Of a DNA stretch of 64,000 nucleotides, positions 41,901-52,335 are shown in pieces; within the stretch, counting starts at the first letter, position 1; the number at the start of each line of letters is the position of its first letter. Under the pieces are notes generated by a model. It searched no databases and was not told the origin of the DNA. It worked only from the letters and a program-made list of their open reading frames with translations. The translations under genes were made by a program, and so were the position numbers. This DNA comes from Nitzschia sp. DOCU1 (Eukaryota > Bacillariophyta > Bacillariophyceae > Bacillariales > Bacillariaceae): positions 62,001-126,000 of the forward strand of contig OX595986.1 of NCBI GenBank assembly GCA_951394045.1. Reading direction: 5' to 3'.

Positions 41901-44094
41901 TCGTGGAATCGAGCCTATGTCTTCGGCAATGGGGTCTACATAATCGGGCGTAAGCGGCAAAAGAAATTCATTGCCACGCAAGGGCGTAACACGGGATCGT
42001 AATGTTTGGGCGGATGATCGCGTTTCCTGATGGTTTTGAATTTCGACTTCGCCCGAGGTCCAATCCATTAAAACAACTTCGCCACCCAAATCATCCAAGT
42101 CAAAGCGGCATGTCTCTTGTGTCAGGATTTGGCTTAAATGGGAACTACCGTGCTTGCTGTGAATCGGAAAGCTCCCACCAGGACGATCGAATTGCAAGCC
42201 GGCCTTGACGGCGGCAAGTTCAGATCCATAGCAAACAATTCCTTTGGAAGGACTGTAGTGAACAAAGCGACAAGACATTTGTTAGTCCAATCGGTATTCC
42301 CCCTTTTTCTCTCGGGGGGCCTCCACAAGAAGCTTTACTTACTAGAAAGCAATCGACATGGGTTGTCCTCGTGCCGCAATACAAATTTGTCGATGGGCAT
42401 CCAAACTCGACGTGACCATGAGTCCAAACGATCCGACGGCACTCTTCATAAAGAGCCGTGTCGTCATAAACAAGTCATTGTCAAAAAAGGCGTCAATCGA
42501 TTTCTCTACCAATTTCTCCAGTGTTGGTCGAGTTCGCTGTTTCTTCTTATTCAAAGCTTGCTCCACGTCTTCATCGCCCAGTTGTTTCATGGTATCATCT
42601 ACGCCAGCTTCGGGTTCGGCATATTCATAGAAAGACGATAGCTCAATCTTGTACTGGGTTTTGATCTTGGCCACCACTCGACTCGCAAATTCTTCTCGTA
42701 AGTCACGACTCTTGGAGATTTTCTTTAGATTCATTTCGGGTTTTGCCTTGCAAAACTCCAACAATGTCGATTCGAAAAATTTGGACAATCGATCATAATC
42801 CATATAGCTTGGGCATGCTTGTGATAGACTTATTCGTGAATGGGGCATGGCCAGCAAGTGGGCATATCGAATACTGAGCGCAAAACATCCGGCACTACGA
42901 ATAATATCGATTACCCCCGCAATGGCAGCTGAATCAACTGGAGCTGGGATGGGAAATCCAGTCGCTTCGACGAGCCATTCTTGAATATCTTGAAGTGGGG
43001 CATGAAGTCCGTTGACTTTATAAAAGTCGAAATCTCCATTATGAGTGACAAAGTTGGATACTTTCATAGCAATCGGATACGGAGTCTTGGAAGCCCAAAT
43101 TCTAGCATTGTCCAAGGGATAGACTCGTCGAAATTGGGGTGGGCACCAGGCATGAGGATGGGTTCCGTCCAATGTCGCTTTGCTGGACGTAGCAAATCTA
43201 GTATGCCCCAATAGCAATCGTACCGTCCTATCCATGGGCCCAACGCCACCGAACCATCCAGAACTACAAATTCTAGCATTCAACGCCTTCCGCATCATTT
43301 CGCTGAGATCCGTGCGCTTGCTATTGACGACGCGCACTCTGACAGGGGTAGGGGCTTGTCCTTCACGATGCGTCCAAGTTACAACACCCCCCGTTTGGGC
43401 TAGTTGTAGTTAATATAAGTAGACCAATAAGTCAGTGCTCGATTTCCAAAGAAGAAAGCCGACAATACCGTCGTTGCTTACCTCCTCTCATCATTGTAAT
43501 TTGAATCATTTTCTCCAACAAATCTAGAACCGTCTTCCCATTATCGCCTGGCGTCTTGACCCAAGCATCATGTAGCATAATGACTCCAAAGTTTCCACAA
43601 GCAAACATGGTTCTTGAGTGTGAAAAGCCTGACGACAGGCCCAACAAGTCCGTCGATAAAGCTTCTACCAAGGTGACCAAAGCGGCTGTCTGCAGATATT
43701 TGCTCCCGCCGTTGGTGCAATCATAGTACTTGTTCCAACTCCAAATGAGCAGCCACAACAAGAGACTGACGATCCAACCTGCATGTCGCACCATGTCAAC
43801 TTCGAATTCCGAGGCCGCCTCGAGCGAAGGAAGAATAACGGTTCGTCCCAAAAGGGCTCCGAAGCAATCCAAAACTCCGACTTGTTCGGCATCCGAATAT
43901 CCGAGAACTCGCGCAGTCGCGATATGAGAGACTTCATGCAATGCCCCCAAGATGAGATAGGAACTCACAAGCCAAACAAACTTGTTATTGCTCATGGCCG
44001 AATCAGCTGACGGCGACAGCGACGACGATCGCTTGGGCGTCGTCGTCGCCGTCGCCATCGTTCCCTTCATGCTGGTCGCTTCCTTTGCCACCAT
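38908..44094 (-). CDS. membrane fusion: HExxH segment + class II glutamine amidotransferase + SIS + two EF-hands
   Basis: Seven exons on the minus strand: 44094..43482, 43399..42343, 42252..41640, 41548..40647, 40576..40402, 40326..39407, 39328..38908. They total 4701 bp, or 1566 residues, with every junction in frame; introns are 82, 90, 91, 70, 75 and 78 bp. The N-terminus has hydrophobic helices around HEVSH (residues 53-57), M50-peptidase-like. The amidotransferase begins at the CGNFGV cysteine (C166) and has GHTRFATSS (R272) and VTHNGDF (N325), matching GlmS-type glutaminase sites. SIS-like parts follow: LLTGCEVSLWLAEQ near 730 and VSHSGGT near 786-792. Two membrane segments lie at about 946-966 and 986-1003. 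Two EF-hands lie at 1294-1305 (DKDGSGSIDLEE) and 1330-1341. GlmS makes glucosamine-6-phosphate from fructose-6-phosphate and glutamine; a related calcium-linked membrane activity is inferred. The exon 4 acceptor could instead be at 41593. Confidence 0.82.
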
Positions 44095-45018
44095 TGTTCG
44101 TCCCGCTTTCTTCGTTCTCCTCGACAGCGGGATAATCGTCCCTCTGATACACAACAATAGCAATATATGTGTTGTTTAGGACTCTTTGACTCTTTTCTGC
44201 AGAAGTGATAGAGACCAAAGGATTTCTGCACAGGGAGAAGGCTCTGCAGATATCTTTTGTGTGTGTAATGATGACGGGGTACAGTACGATAAGGCAAGAG
44301 GATTGCAAACTTCCGACGTGAAATAAGGAACTTGGACATTGCTCAACATGCAGTGAGGAATATGTAAATAGAATGCCGAAATTCCGATATCGCGTTGCTT
44401 TAAACGGAGTTGCCGGATTTCTTGCTTATGTTGCATAGGGTTATGTATGGGAAAATTGTAAATAACATGCCAAAATTCCGATATCGCGATTCCTTAAACG
44501 TCACAGGCTTAAGCGTTATAGTGAACAGGCATAATAGACATTCCCGTTGAGGATACGCCGGATACGGATGCAGGCAGTTTGAAAATGAGAGGGACGACCA
44601 ACGCCATCTCTCCCTAAATTTATCTTCTTAATCGGTCCCTCCCCCATTGAGGAGGCCGAATTTATCCTACCGCCACGAGTACGGTAGTCGGCATGAACTA
44701 CGAAGCGATAGTAACACTAACGTCCAGAGTCACAGCACTATAGCTAGCTAGCTCTGACTCCTATTGCAATAATGGAGCGCTTCTCCTTGGATCATATTCA
44801 TGCAGCTACTAGTAGGACACCAAGTAGTAGTACCCCGCCACCCAGCTTCTGAACAAGCAGAATGGCGAAACGAGCTACAAACGTTGCACGTAATTCCCTT
44901 TCAAACGATAAAAATCATGAATTATCCTATGCATTCATATGCAATTGCAACAGCAACAGCTAGCCTTTTCCAACGCGTTGCTGTTGCTCAAGACATGCAC
45001 GCACGCACCGCGACACTA
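44095..45018. other. intergenic, no gene seen
   Basis: 924 bp between the promoter side of the amidotransferase fusion and the 3' end of the BAR-like gene. The 14-bp string attccgatatcgcg occurs twice (about 44379 and 44470) in similar AT-rich surroundings, suggesting a small decayed duplication. TAGCTAGCTAG and CTACTAGTAGG runs occur near 44745 and 44805. Confidence 0.55.
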
Positions 45019-46596
45019 CTAGAATTCTGGCGCTTTGGAGTGATGGGGCGCCAGCTCGTCATCACCAGCAGTCGTCGAAGTAGGAGTAAGATGATGATGA
45101 GTCGAAGTAGTAGAGTCAAGTGGTACCTTCTTCATGGCTTCCAATGTAAACGAGAGTCGTCCATAGGATGCTTCGTCTCGCGACAGCTTGTTCAATTCAA
45201 AGCGCATGCTATTCTTGACCAATGGATACAAATCTTTCCATCCATTCAAGGTGACTTCTTCCAACAAGACACACAACTTGGAGGCGCGTTCTTCATGAAG
45301 TTCCCATGCAGCATTCAACTTTTGATCGTTTCGTGTAACTTTTTCCGAAAAGCCATGATGAATTTCCTTGCCCTTTTCTTCCATAGTATTGAGACGTTTC
45401 CTCAAGCCGGATACCTTGCGTTCATAATGAAGTCGACGTTGTTGTAACAGGCTGACTTGTTTGAGTTCTTCATCCAAGCGTTTTGTGATAATCGTTTCCC
45501 ATTCGGTAGCATAGTCCAAAATGTACTTGTCGTATTCTTGAGCACTAATTTGTTCGTGTACACGAGCCAATTGTTGGACGGCTGCCAAGGAGAGAGTACC
45601 CATGTGTTGCGCAATTTCTTGGGCCTTTTCGGCTGGAAGTTCCATCTCCTCGCTCTTGTGGTGGGTCTCTTTGACGACGACTGTGCCTTGTGTTTTGTGA
45701 ATTCCGTGTAATTGTTCTTCATTCAAGGGTTTTCCAACATGATCCAGCAGAGGATTATCTTTTGACATGTTGGCGTATTCTTGAAAGAGCTGGAAATCGA
45801 ACAAAGTAGTAATGTTAGCAATGAATACGAATCGAGTGCGGCGCATATCCAATTATCGCGTTCTTACCTGCGTTCGAGCGGATTGCATCTTTTCCGTCGT
45901 TTGTTTGTAAGCCTTAATGGCGGCAATCAACGTTCGTAATTGCTTTCGAAAGTCTTGATACTTTTTGGTCAAGGGTACTAGCTCAGGACTGCGTCTCTGA
46001 GAACTAAAGGACTCGCACTTGGCAATTTCTTGCGTGAGTCGAGTGTCAATCGTAGTCTTGTAGTTGGTATTCGCAGCAGTAGGATACGATGCTAGTTTTC
46101 CTCCTGGACTGTGCACGGGAGACGATGGCGACGAAGATGCGGGTGACACGCTCGAGAGAATGTCTGCAGGAGCAGCCTCGTCTTCTTCTTCTTCTTCTTT
46201 TGTGTGTGTAGCAGCAGATGGGGTCGTGACGGGTTGAGGTTCTTGTTCGTCCTGTTCCGCAGGATAAGGACCCATCAGCAGATCAATCTCATCTTCAGGG
46301 TTTGTTGCAACAACCGGCGGTGCACTCGACGAGGGCTCGTCTTCTGGTTTGTCTTCTTCGGGTGGGGGTGGGGGCAGTATGTCATCATCATAAAAGTCGG
46401 AGGTGGGTGGAGGAGGTAGAATTTCACTCGAGCTATCACTATCAAAACTCATCTGCTGGCCGGGCGTCAATTCATTCTCCATCATATCGTCGCCGGGTTC
46501 TTTTTCGTGTTGCTTTTCTTCTACCAGCGGCGGCGCCTGTTCCGGGGGTACCTCGTTTTGTCGCTTTACTTCTTCAGGATGGCATCCAGTGTCCAT
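45019..46596 (-). CDS. BAR/sorting-nexin-like coiled-coil protein
   Basis: Two exons, 46596..45868 and 45789..45019 (78-bp intron, phase 0), give 499 residues from ATG 46596. The first 170 residues are acidic and disordered with proline runs (EILPPPP, DILPPPPPEE) and a Glu run. After that, a long helical region (about 195-455; KKYQDFRKQLRTLIAAIKAY, MQSARTQ joined to LFQEYANMSKD, then a central coiled coil) has the spacing of a BAR domain. A His/Thr-rich tail ends the protein. BAR proteins bind and bend membranes, often in endocytosis. Family placement is by helix pattern, not by a diagnostic motif. Confidence 0.68.
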
Positions 46597-47080
46597 GGTT
46601 GTTGTTGTTATTGTTGTTGTTTGATTTGAGTCGTATAGATTGTTGCGGTGGTTGATGTTTTTGTCGTATGGATTTTATGTGTTGGCGGGAAGTTATGTAG
46701 TAGTTGTGTAGTGTGTGTCGTGCGTGCTGGCCGAATTTTGGCGGGGTGTGTTCTCATATTTCTCTGGTGGGACTACTTTATGACATTTCCCTTCTTATCT
46801 TGCCTATGCTCATACAGTAGGTAAGATCATAAGTATTCGCGATGGTGTCAACACGCGCGCGTGCATCATTCGTGCCACGCCACATGATTTTCTTCCCGCA
46901 CTTTTCGGACGGAAGGGCTTCTCATTCGTCGTTGTTCGAGAATCACAATCGTCGTCATTCCGGAAGATGCCAATGAAGCAAAAAGTGGAACCTCCAAAAA
47001 CGAAACAGTGTAATAGACGGTTCAGCATTTCATCCAAACAACAACAACTTTACTAGAAGCAGAATGATGCATATGATATA
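46597..47080. other. divergent intergenic region, no gene seen
   Basis: 484 bp between the BAR-like gene (minus) and the ENT gene (plus). It contains GTTGTT and TTGTTGTTG simple sequence next to the BAR-like start. Confidence 0.5.
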
Positions 47081-48628
47081 ATGCGTTGCTCTTCTTCTAG
47101 CAGTACGATAATCTTTTTCTTCTTGGGCATTGGCGTGTTACTGCCCTGGAATGCTTATATCAGTGCCAAGCCGTATTTTGTGCAGCGACTAGGAGGAGGC
47201 TGTGATGACAATGATGATAATGACTACCCCGTCGAAGCGTGGTTTTCCGTCTTGTTTAATGGCGGCAGTGTCCTTTCCTTGGTGCTCTTGTTATTACTGC
47301 AATGGGTTACTACTCGTGGTACTTCTTCGTCTTCTACATTCTTTGTGCAGGAGTATCCTCTGGTCATGATTCCACTGGGATTGTATCTGGTGGTCTTTGT
47401 GGGGACGACGCTATGGGTATTCTTTCCGGGCAGTTCGACTCGTTTATTTGAGCTTTGGACGCTGGGGGGGTTTGCGGTTTGTGGCATTTGCACGTCCGTG
47501 GCGAGTTCAGGCATTGTGGGAACGGCCGCTGGACTTAATGACGACGCAGATACTGATAAAGAACAAGCACATGTGGCAATTCATGCCTATTTTCAAGGAC
47601 AAGCCATGGGGGGTTTGATTGTGGCAGTGGGAAGTTTAGTGGCAAACTATTATGACGACAACAGCAAAACCGAGTCGGCGTCATGCCAGCAATATTCTTC
47701 TATATCCTGGCCGACGGCGGGATATTTTGGAGCATCTTGTCTGGTACTAGCCGCCTGTATGGTGGGATATGCACATGTGGTGGAACATCAACAACCACAA
47801 CCATCAACGCATAAGGAGCAAACGCCTCTGTTATTGCTACAACCCCCAGGTGACGCAACAGACGAAGAACGCGATGATTCACCAGGATTTTACTATTATG
47901 GCACTTACAAGACGACAAGACTTGCCGAAGAAGACACCGCTTCTACGACTAGTAGCTCGGATGCATGGTCATCAGTATCCTGCGAGGCATTGGAAGAACA
48001 ACATCAAGACTGCTTTTCGTGGCGCCAAGTGATGCCGCTGATTCAAGGCCCCGCATGGTGTTTGTTTGGGACGTATTTTGTTACCCTTACCATATTCCCG
48101 GTATGGACGTCCGAATTGACATCTTATCATTATGACGATGATTCGAGTTTGTGGGAACGACTCTTTCATGGAGATTTGTACACGCCCATGACCTTTGTCG
48201 TCTTCAATGCTGCCGATTTGCTGGGTCGAATTCTATCGTCGATTGACGTGTCGTCCTCTACAGCCTCTCGACGCATGGTCCTACTAGCGTTGGCGCGGCC
48301 TTTCTTGTTGGGGTTGTTTTTACAATGTTCTTCGACCTTTCAACAACAGGGACGAGGAGACACTTATTCTTGGATACTTCAATGGATCTTGGGCATTTCC
48401 AATGGCTATCTCACCAATATTGCATTTGCATCGGCGGCATCGTCCACGAGCAACATCGCTGGCGGCAACTATGATAAGACACAACAGCAACAACAACAAT
48501 TACAACAAGTCGTATCAGCGACACTCAATACCAGTTTGTGTTTGGGCATGTGGTTGGGTGGCATGGCCTCCTTTTACTATTTGCAAGTCGCAGCAACAGC
48601 AGCTGCAAGTACAGGCGCTGCGACGTAG
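47081..48628 (+). CDS. equilibrative nucleoside transporter (ENT/SLC29 family)
   Basis: Single exon, 515 residues from ATG 47081. The N-terminal helix carries the ENT signature (FFLGIGVLLPWNAYISAKPYF). About eleven hydrophobic helices follow, with the usual large polar loop between helices 6 and 7 (about 250-315), then ENT-like LIQGPAWCLFGTYFVTLTIFPVW, FNAADLLGR and LGISNGYLTN. These are the conserved PLL-WN, FP..W and NG-Y elements of the family. It would move nucleosides or nucleobases across a membrane; which membrane is not visible. A broken cyclase lies immediately downstream on the same strand. Confidence 0.92.
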   Translation: MRCSSSSSTIIFFFLGIGVLLPWNAYISAKPYFVQRLGGGCDDNDDNDYPVEAWFSVLFNGGSVLSLVLLLLLQWVTTRGTSSSSTFFVQEYPLVMIPLGLYLVVFVGTTLWVFFPGSSTRLFELWTLGGFAVCGICTSVASSGIVGTAAGLNDDADTDKEQAHVAIHAYFQGQAMGGLIVAVGSLVANYYDDNSKTESASCQQYSSISWPTAGYFGASCLVLAACMVGYAHVVEHQQPQPSTHKEQTPLLLLQPPGDATDEERDDSPGFYYYGTYKTTRLAEEDTASTTSSSDAWSSVSCEALEEQHQDCFSWRQVMPLIQGPAWCLFGTYFVTLTIFPVWTSELTSYHYDDDSSLWERLFHGDLYTPMTFVVFNAADLLGRILSSIDVSSSTASRRMVLLALARPFLLGLFLQCSSTFQQQGRGDTYSWILQWILGISNGYLTNIAFASAASSTSNIAGGNYDKTQQQQQQLQQVVSATLNTSLCLGMWLGGMASFYYLQVAATAAASTGAAT

Positions 48629-48653
48629 CAGGTTTTCGATTCAACTAATTCAC

Positions 48654-49940
48654 ATGCCAATCACTCAATTGTCGACCGTACTAGGTCCGTTTTTTGGCAA
48701 CAACGGCAATCCTCAAACCAGAGTCTTGTACGAGCTTGAGGCAGAGTCCTCGACAATGACGCCCGTCACTGCAAGTTTAGCTCCCATTCTGGATGCAGCC
48801 TCGGATGGTAATGGTGCCGAGAAGAAGAAGATTGTGGGAGTCGCAGTGGGATGGCCTGGATGGGACTTTTCGTTTGCGCACCTTTTGCCGGAGGGCGTGG
48901 ATGCTGCTTTCGTACTCGTCGGCACGGAAAAGAACTGGCAAGAGCCTTTTGCTTTGCAGATCAATGATCCCAACGTGACGGATCAACACGGCGATCAAGA
49001 GTACTGTTGAAGCTGGACACCTACGGACGTCTGTGGCACGGAAAAGAACTGTCAAAAGCCATAACTTTGTAGATAAATGGCCCCAACTTGACCTAGTTGG
49101 CAATTTCTGAAGTATACTTCTGACATCCAAGCCAGAGCCGCTCGAACGGACGCCATTGCCAACTGCATCTTTCCCGCCAACGTCAGCGGCCGTCTGATGG
49201 AAGGCAACGAAGACGATCAGCCGGGCAACAAAACGAAATCTTATCCAGTTGGCAACTTCTGAAGTATACTTCTGACATTCAAGCCAGAGCCGCTCGAACG
49301 GACGCCATTGCCAACTGCATCTTTCCCGCCAACGTCAGCGGCCGTCTGATGGAAGGCAACGAAGACGATCAGCCGGGCAACAAAACGGAATCCTATCCGC
49401 TGCTCAGAATAGCTTTTCAAGGACCGACAAGGGCAAAGTCCCGTCCGGCAAGACCTCCGGCCCAAACTTTGGGGAAATGGAAACGGACTCCTCAGGCGTC
49501 TTCACAACGAAACTAATTGCAGGTATGCACCGATATCGTCTTTCTACGGACACCCGGGCGAAACCAATCTCGCTCGTATTCCAGTCTCCTATTTATTTTG
49601 CAGACTTGTTCCCGTCATGCACAGTACTATTTGCAGGTACGCAACGAAATCGTCTTTTCTGCAAACAGTCGATCAAATCTATTCTCACTTTAGGTTTCCC
49701 CCGTTTGCGTCATTAGATATCGTTGGATCCATGGCATGGGCTTCGACAATACAACCCGCTCAAGTATTTACCCTACTCGAAACGACGTATAATGCTTTTG
49801 ACAAGATGCCGCAAAACCGCAAAGTCTTCAAAGTCTAAACCATTGGATTGTTATGTTGCTGCGTCCGGCCTTCCAGACCCTCGCAAAGTAAGTCGGCTGG
49901 ATACGATTCTCTCCTCGAACTCTGCAACGGTCGGGCGGCC
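48654..49940 (+). pseudogene. rearranged receptor-type class III cyclase pseudogene
   Basis: Fragments of one receptor-cyclase gene lie in order but broken. 48654-49010 encodes an ectodomain piece (TRVLYELEAESSTMTPVTAS; VGWPGWDFSFAHLLPEGVD). 49034-49095 is a decayed repeat of its last 60 bp. 49095-49246 and 49247-49398 are two copies of a juxtamembrane piece (ARAARTDAIANCIFPANVSG). 49600-49900 holds the start of the catalytic domain (ADLFPSCTVLFA; then, after an intron-like gap, AQVFTLLETTYNAFDKM and DCYVAASGLPDPRK). Breaks seen: a TAA replaces the Glu codon after RKVFKV, and a two-base loss follows in the ATIGDxY region. The rest of the cyclase is absent. It belongs to the diatom class of extracellular-domain/TM/cyclase proteins. 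Confidence 0.82.
49095..49398 (+). repeat. 152-bp tandem duplication inside the cyclase pseudogene
   Basis: Two adjacent copies with a 152-bp period (49095-49246, 49247-49398) differ at only a few positions. Each encodes the post-membrane segment TDAIANCIFPANVSGRL. The low divergence suggests a recent event. Confidence 0.9.
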
Positions 49941-52125
49941 GTTCCCAGACCTACGCTACTACTAGCTAATGGAACGATTCGCGGCCAACATCAACAAGTG
50001 GTAGGACAGTGTCGCCACAACAAATATCAGGGAATGAGACAATACATAGTTGTTACTAGCTAATAGTAGTCATGATTGTTGCTGCTGACAGTACGTTCTT
50101 TACTATCCCTCCGATAGAAAGAACGAGAGCCCACGTGGATGCTCGTATTATCGTGATACCGTCGCTTGTAGAAGTGAGAAAGCTGCGGTCGTCTGGCTTA
50201 CGTAACCACAGAAGCTAGAACAAAAGTAAGACAAGGGAGCTAGCAGTAGTCTGCAGTCGTAGCTACCGTAGTAGCCAGCTATCTACGTACTCTGCTGCAA
50301 TGCTTTGCACTACTATCGGCTCTATTTGTCGCTGAGGGAATTGAGATTCGATAAGTGCCCCCAGTACGAAAGCGGTTTTTGCGAAATCGCTTGTTGTAAA
50401 ATCTTGCGTCACCAAATTGCGAGTAGTGAAATCTCGGGAAATCGCATTGCATCCCCTCGGCAGCCTCCAAGAGGGCATATGCATTTACTTAAAGGGAAAT
50501 TGATCTTGAGTGATTTTGATTACCTCGACTGCTTACACATAAATTTATAGTGAAATCACGGCGGGCGACAATCTTCCCTCTATTACAATCTAACTTTGCT
50601 TACCCTTTCTGGCAAGGTCGCTCTTTACAATATTGTACTTTATATTGACATTGACTCTAGTTTAAATTTTCATTGTCTCCTTTTGATCACAGAGTGAGTT
50701 AGCGTCATCTAAAAAACGAACTCACGATAGACCGCGTGGCCGACCGTTTTTCCCATGGGTCGATGAGGGCATTGAAAAAGGGCTACTAAGTTTCTAACTA
50801 CCTATCGTAATTTGACAAAAACTTTACAAACGTCTTCAAATCAACCATAGCTTGCCGTTTACAGCTTGGGTGTGATTGTAGCATCCAGCTGGACAGCGAT
50901 CGGCCCACTTCTCTAGCTTGCTATCTTTCTGATGTAGTCCGTCTAGTCGACGAACGATTGACGTAAGGCATATCAATCGTGTTTAACAAACAGCGTCAAA
51001 TGTTTTCTAGCTTATGCCCTTGCCTCAGAAACCATATTCTGTGGATTTGGCGAACTGGCGGATTTGAATGTGGATTACTTTCAGCCACCGTGGGGCTTCA
51101 TCGTGGGAAAAATCACGAAACTGCTTCATCGTGGGAAAAATCACGAAACTGCTCGCAAACCACAGCAGAAACGGCTCCGATCTCCGCATTCCTTCCAACA
51201 AATGCATCACTTTTTCACTCAATCGACCTCACTTTTTTGCGAAGGGAGCAATCCGCATCGTACGATGATCAGCTTTCTTCATCAACTTTCTTTTCACTCT
51301 GCTATGAACAGACCTCTACTGCGGCGATCACTATCATTTTGATGGTGCGGCTCAGCTGTAGCGAGATAACAGCCTGAAGGAGGAGAAATCCACGGTGAAG
51401 GTCCGGTTTGTGCCGGACCGCCCTGGAACACTCGTCCTGAAGGAAGCCAATATTGGGGGTGTACGTGGACTCAGTCTCTGGAGAGCCCTCCAGATTCGGT
51501 TGAACCATGACGCTAGCTCCCTGAGGCAAACGGAGCCGAAGCAGACCCTGGAAGAAAGTTGTTGGATGAAATGTTTGATTGTTGTGTTGGTGTTGGCGGA
51601 GGAATGATTCATGTGGTGGCGCCCTTCGGAACGGTACGTGCACTCCAAACTTGCGTTTTTGCGACTCGACGGTGCCGTTTGATCATATTTCTTTCCCGCA
51701 GTGCTACTCACCTTGTTCTTTCCTCCTTTTGCAGGCGTCTGGCGTTGTTCTACAATACCAACATTTTCCAGAGCAACGATCCTGATCCGTGATCTCGACC
51801 CCGATTCCGATTCTCCCCGCACACAAACAGCCTGATCAACGCAACCGGTTTGTGGTTCCGGTTTTAAAACGTCCTCCACTCGCGTACGTGTCTCGTCGCG
51901 GAGAGTTTAAGTGTAACCTGTGCTGGTGCGTGGAGAATTGGAATCGGCTACGCCGTCGAGTGAAGTGGATTGTTGTCTCTACCGGGCGGAGCAGCTGTGG
52001 CCCACCCCCTCCGAAATCGAACTGCTTTGACGTAGCGGTGGGGCTCAGTAACTTTTTGTGTGAGAACACAAAAACGAAGCCAAAAGTTCGATGAATAGAT
52101 AGATGATAAATCTACCGGTAGAGGA
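49941..52125. other. gene-poor region, no gene supported
   Basis: 2.2 kb of short open frames on both strands without domains or signal peptides. It includes a 28-bp tandem duplication at 51097-51152, TAGTAG low-complexity sequence near 50050-50290, and a minus-strand stretch at about 50335-50450 whose translation has a five-residue periodicity. The frames at 51352-51879 (-) and 51395-51607 (+) overlap and neither is convincing. Confidence 0.5.
51097..51152 (+). repeat. perfect 28-bp tandem duplication
   Basis: Unit beginning ttcatcgtgggaaaaatcac is present twice head-to-tail (51097-51124 and 51125-51152). No coding context was seen. Confidence 0.92.
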
Positions 52126-52326
52126 GTAGCTAGCTAGGTTGCATCGTTTCTCGCACGATACATAACATATTATTGCTCCGAACAAAATACGTTCTAGTCC
52201 TACTATTATTTCAAATCGGTTCTTGGCGACGCTTCCGTTTTGCGTATCATATTTTTCTTCGCAAACAGTGGTCCCGCACTCTTGTGCTTGAATTGGTGAT
52301 GATCACTCTCGTCGTCTTCAGCAGGC
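52126..52326 (-). pseudogene. copy of the SET gene 3' end and downstream flank (left part)
   Basis: About 200 bp align with 36556-36760, including roughly 80 bp beyond the SET gene stop and its last codons (the KKETSPRTDL region), with scattered substitutions. The copy is interrupted at 52326 by the ABCA fragment. Confidence 0.85.
52288..52326. repeat. 39-bp direct repeat, left copy
   Basis: Begins ttgaattggtgatgatcact and is identical over 39 bp to 54845-54883. It lies within SET-gene-derived sequence and bounds the ABCA fragment. Confidence 0.92.
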
Positions 52327-52335
52327 ATTATCAAA

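Noticed and set aside
51352..51879. Overlapping open frames on both strands (175 and 70 codons)
   Set aside because: Neither shows a domain, signal peptide or plausible exon joins; mutual shadows cannot be separated.
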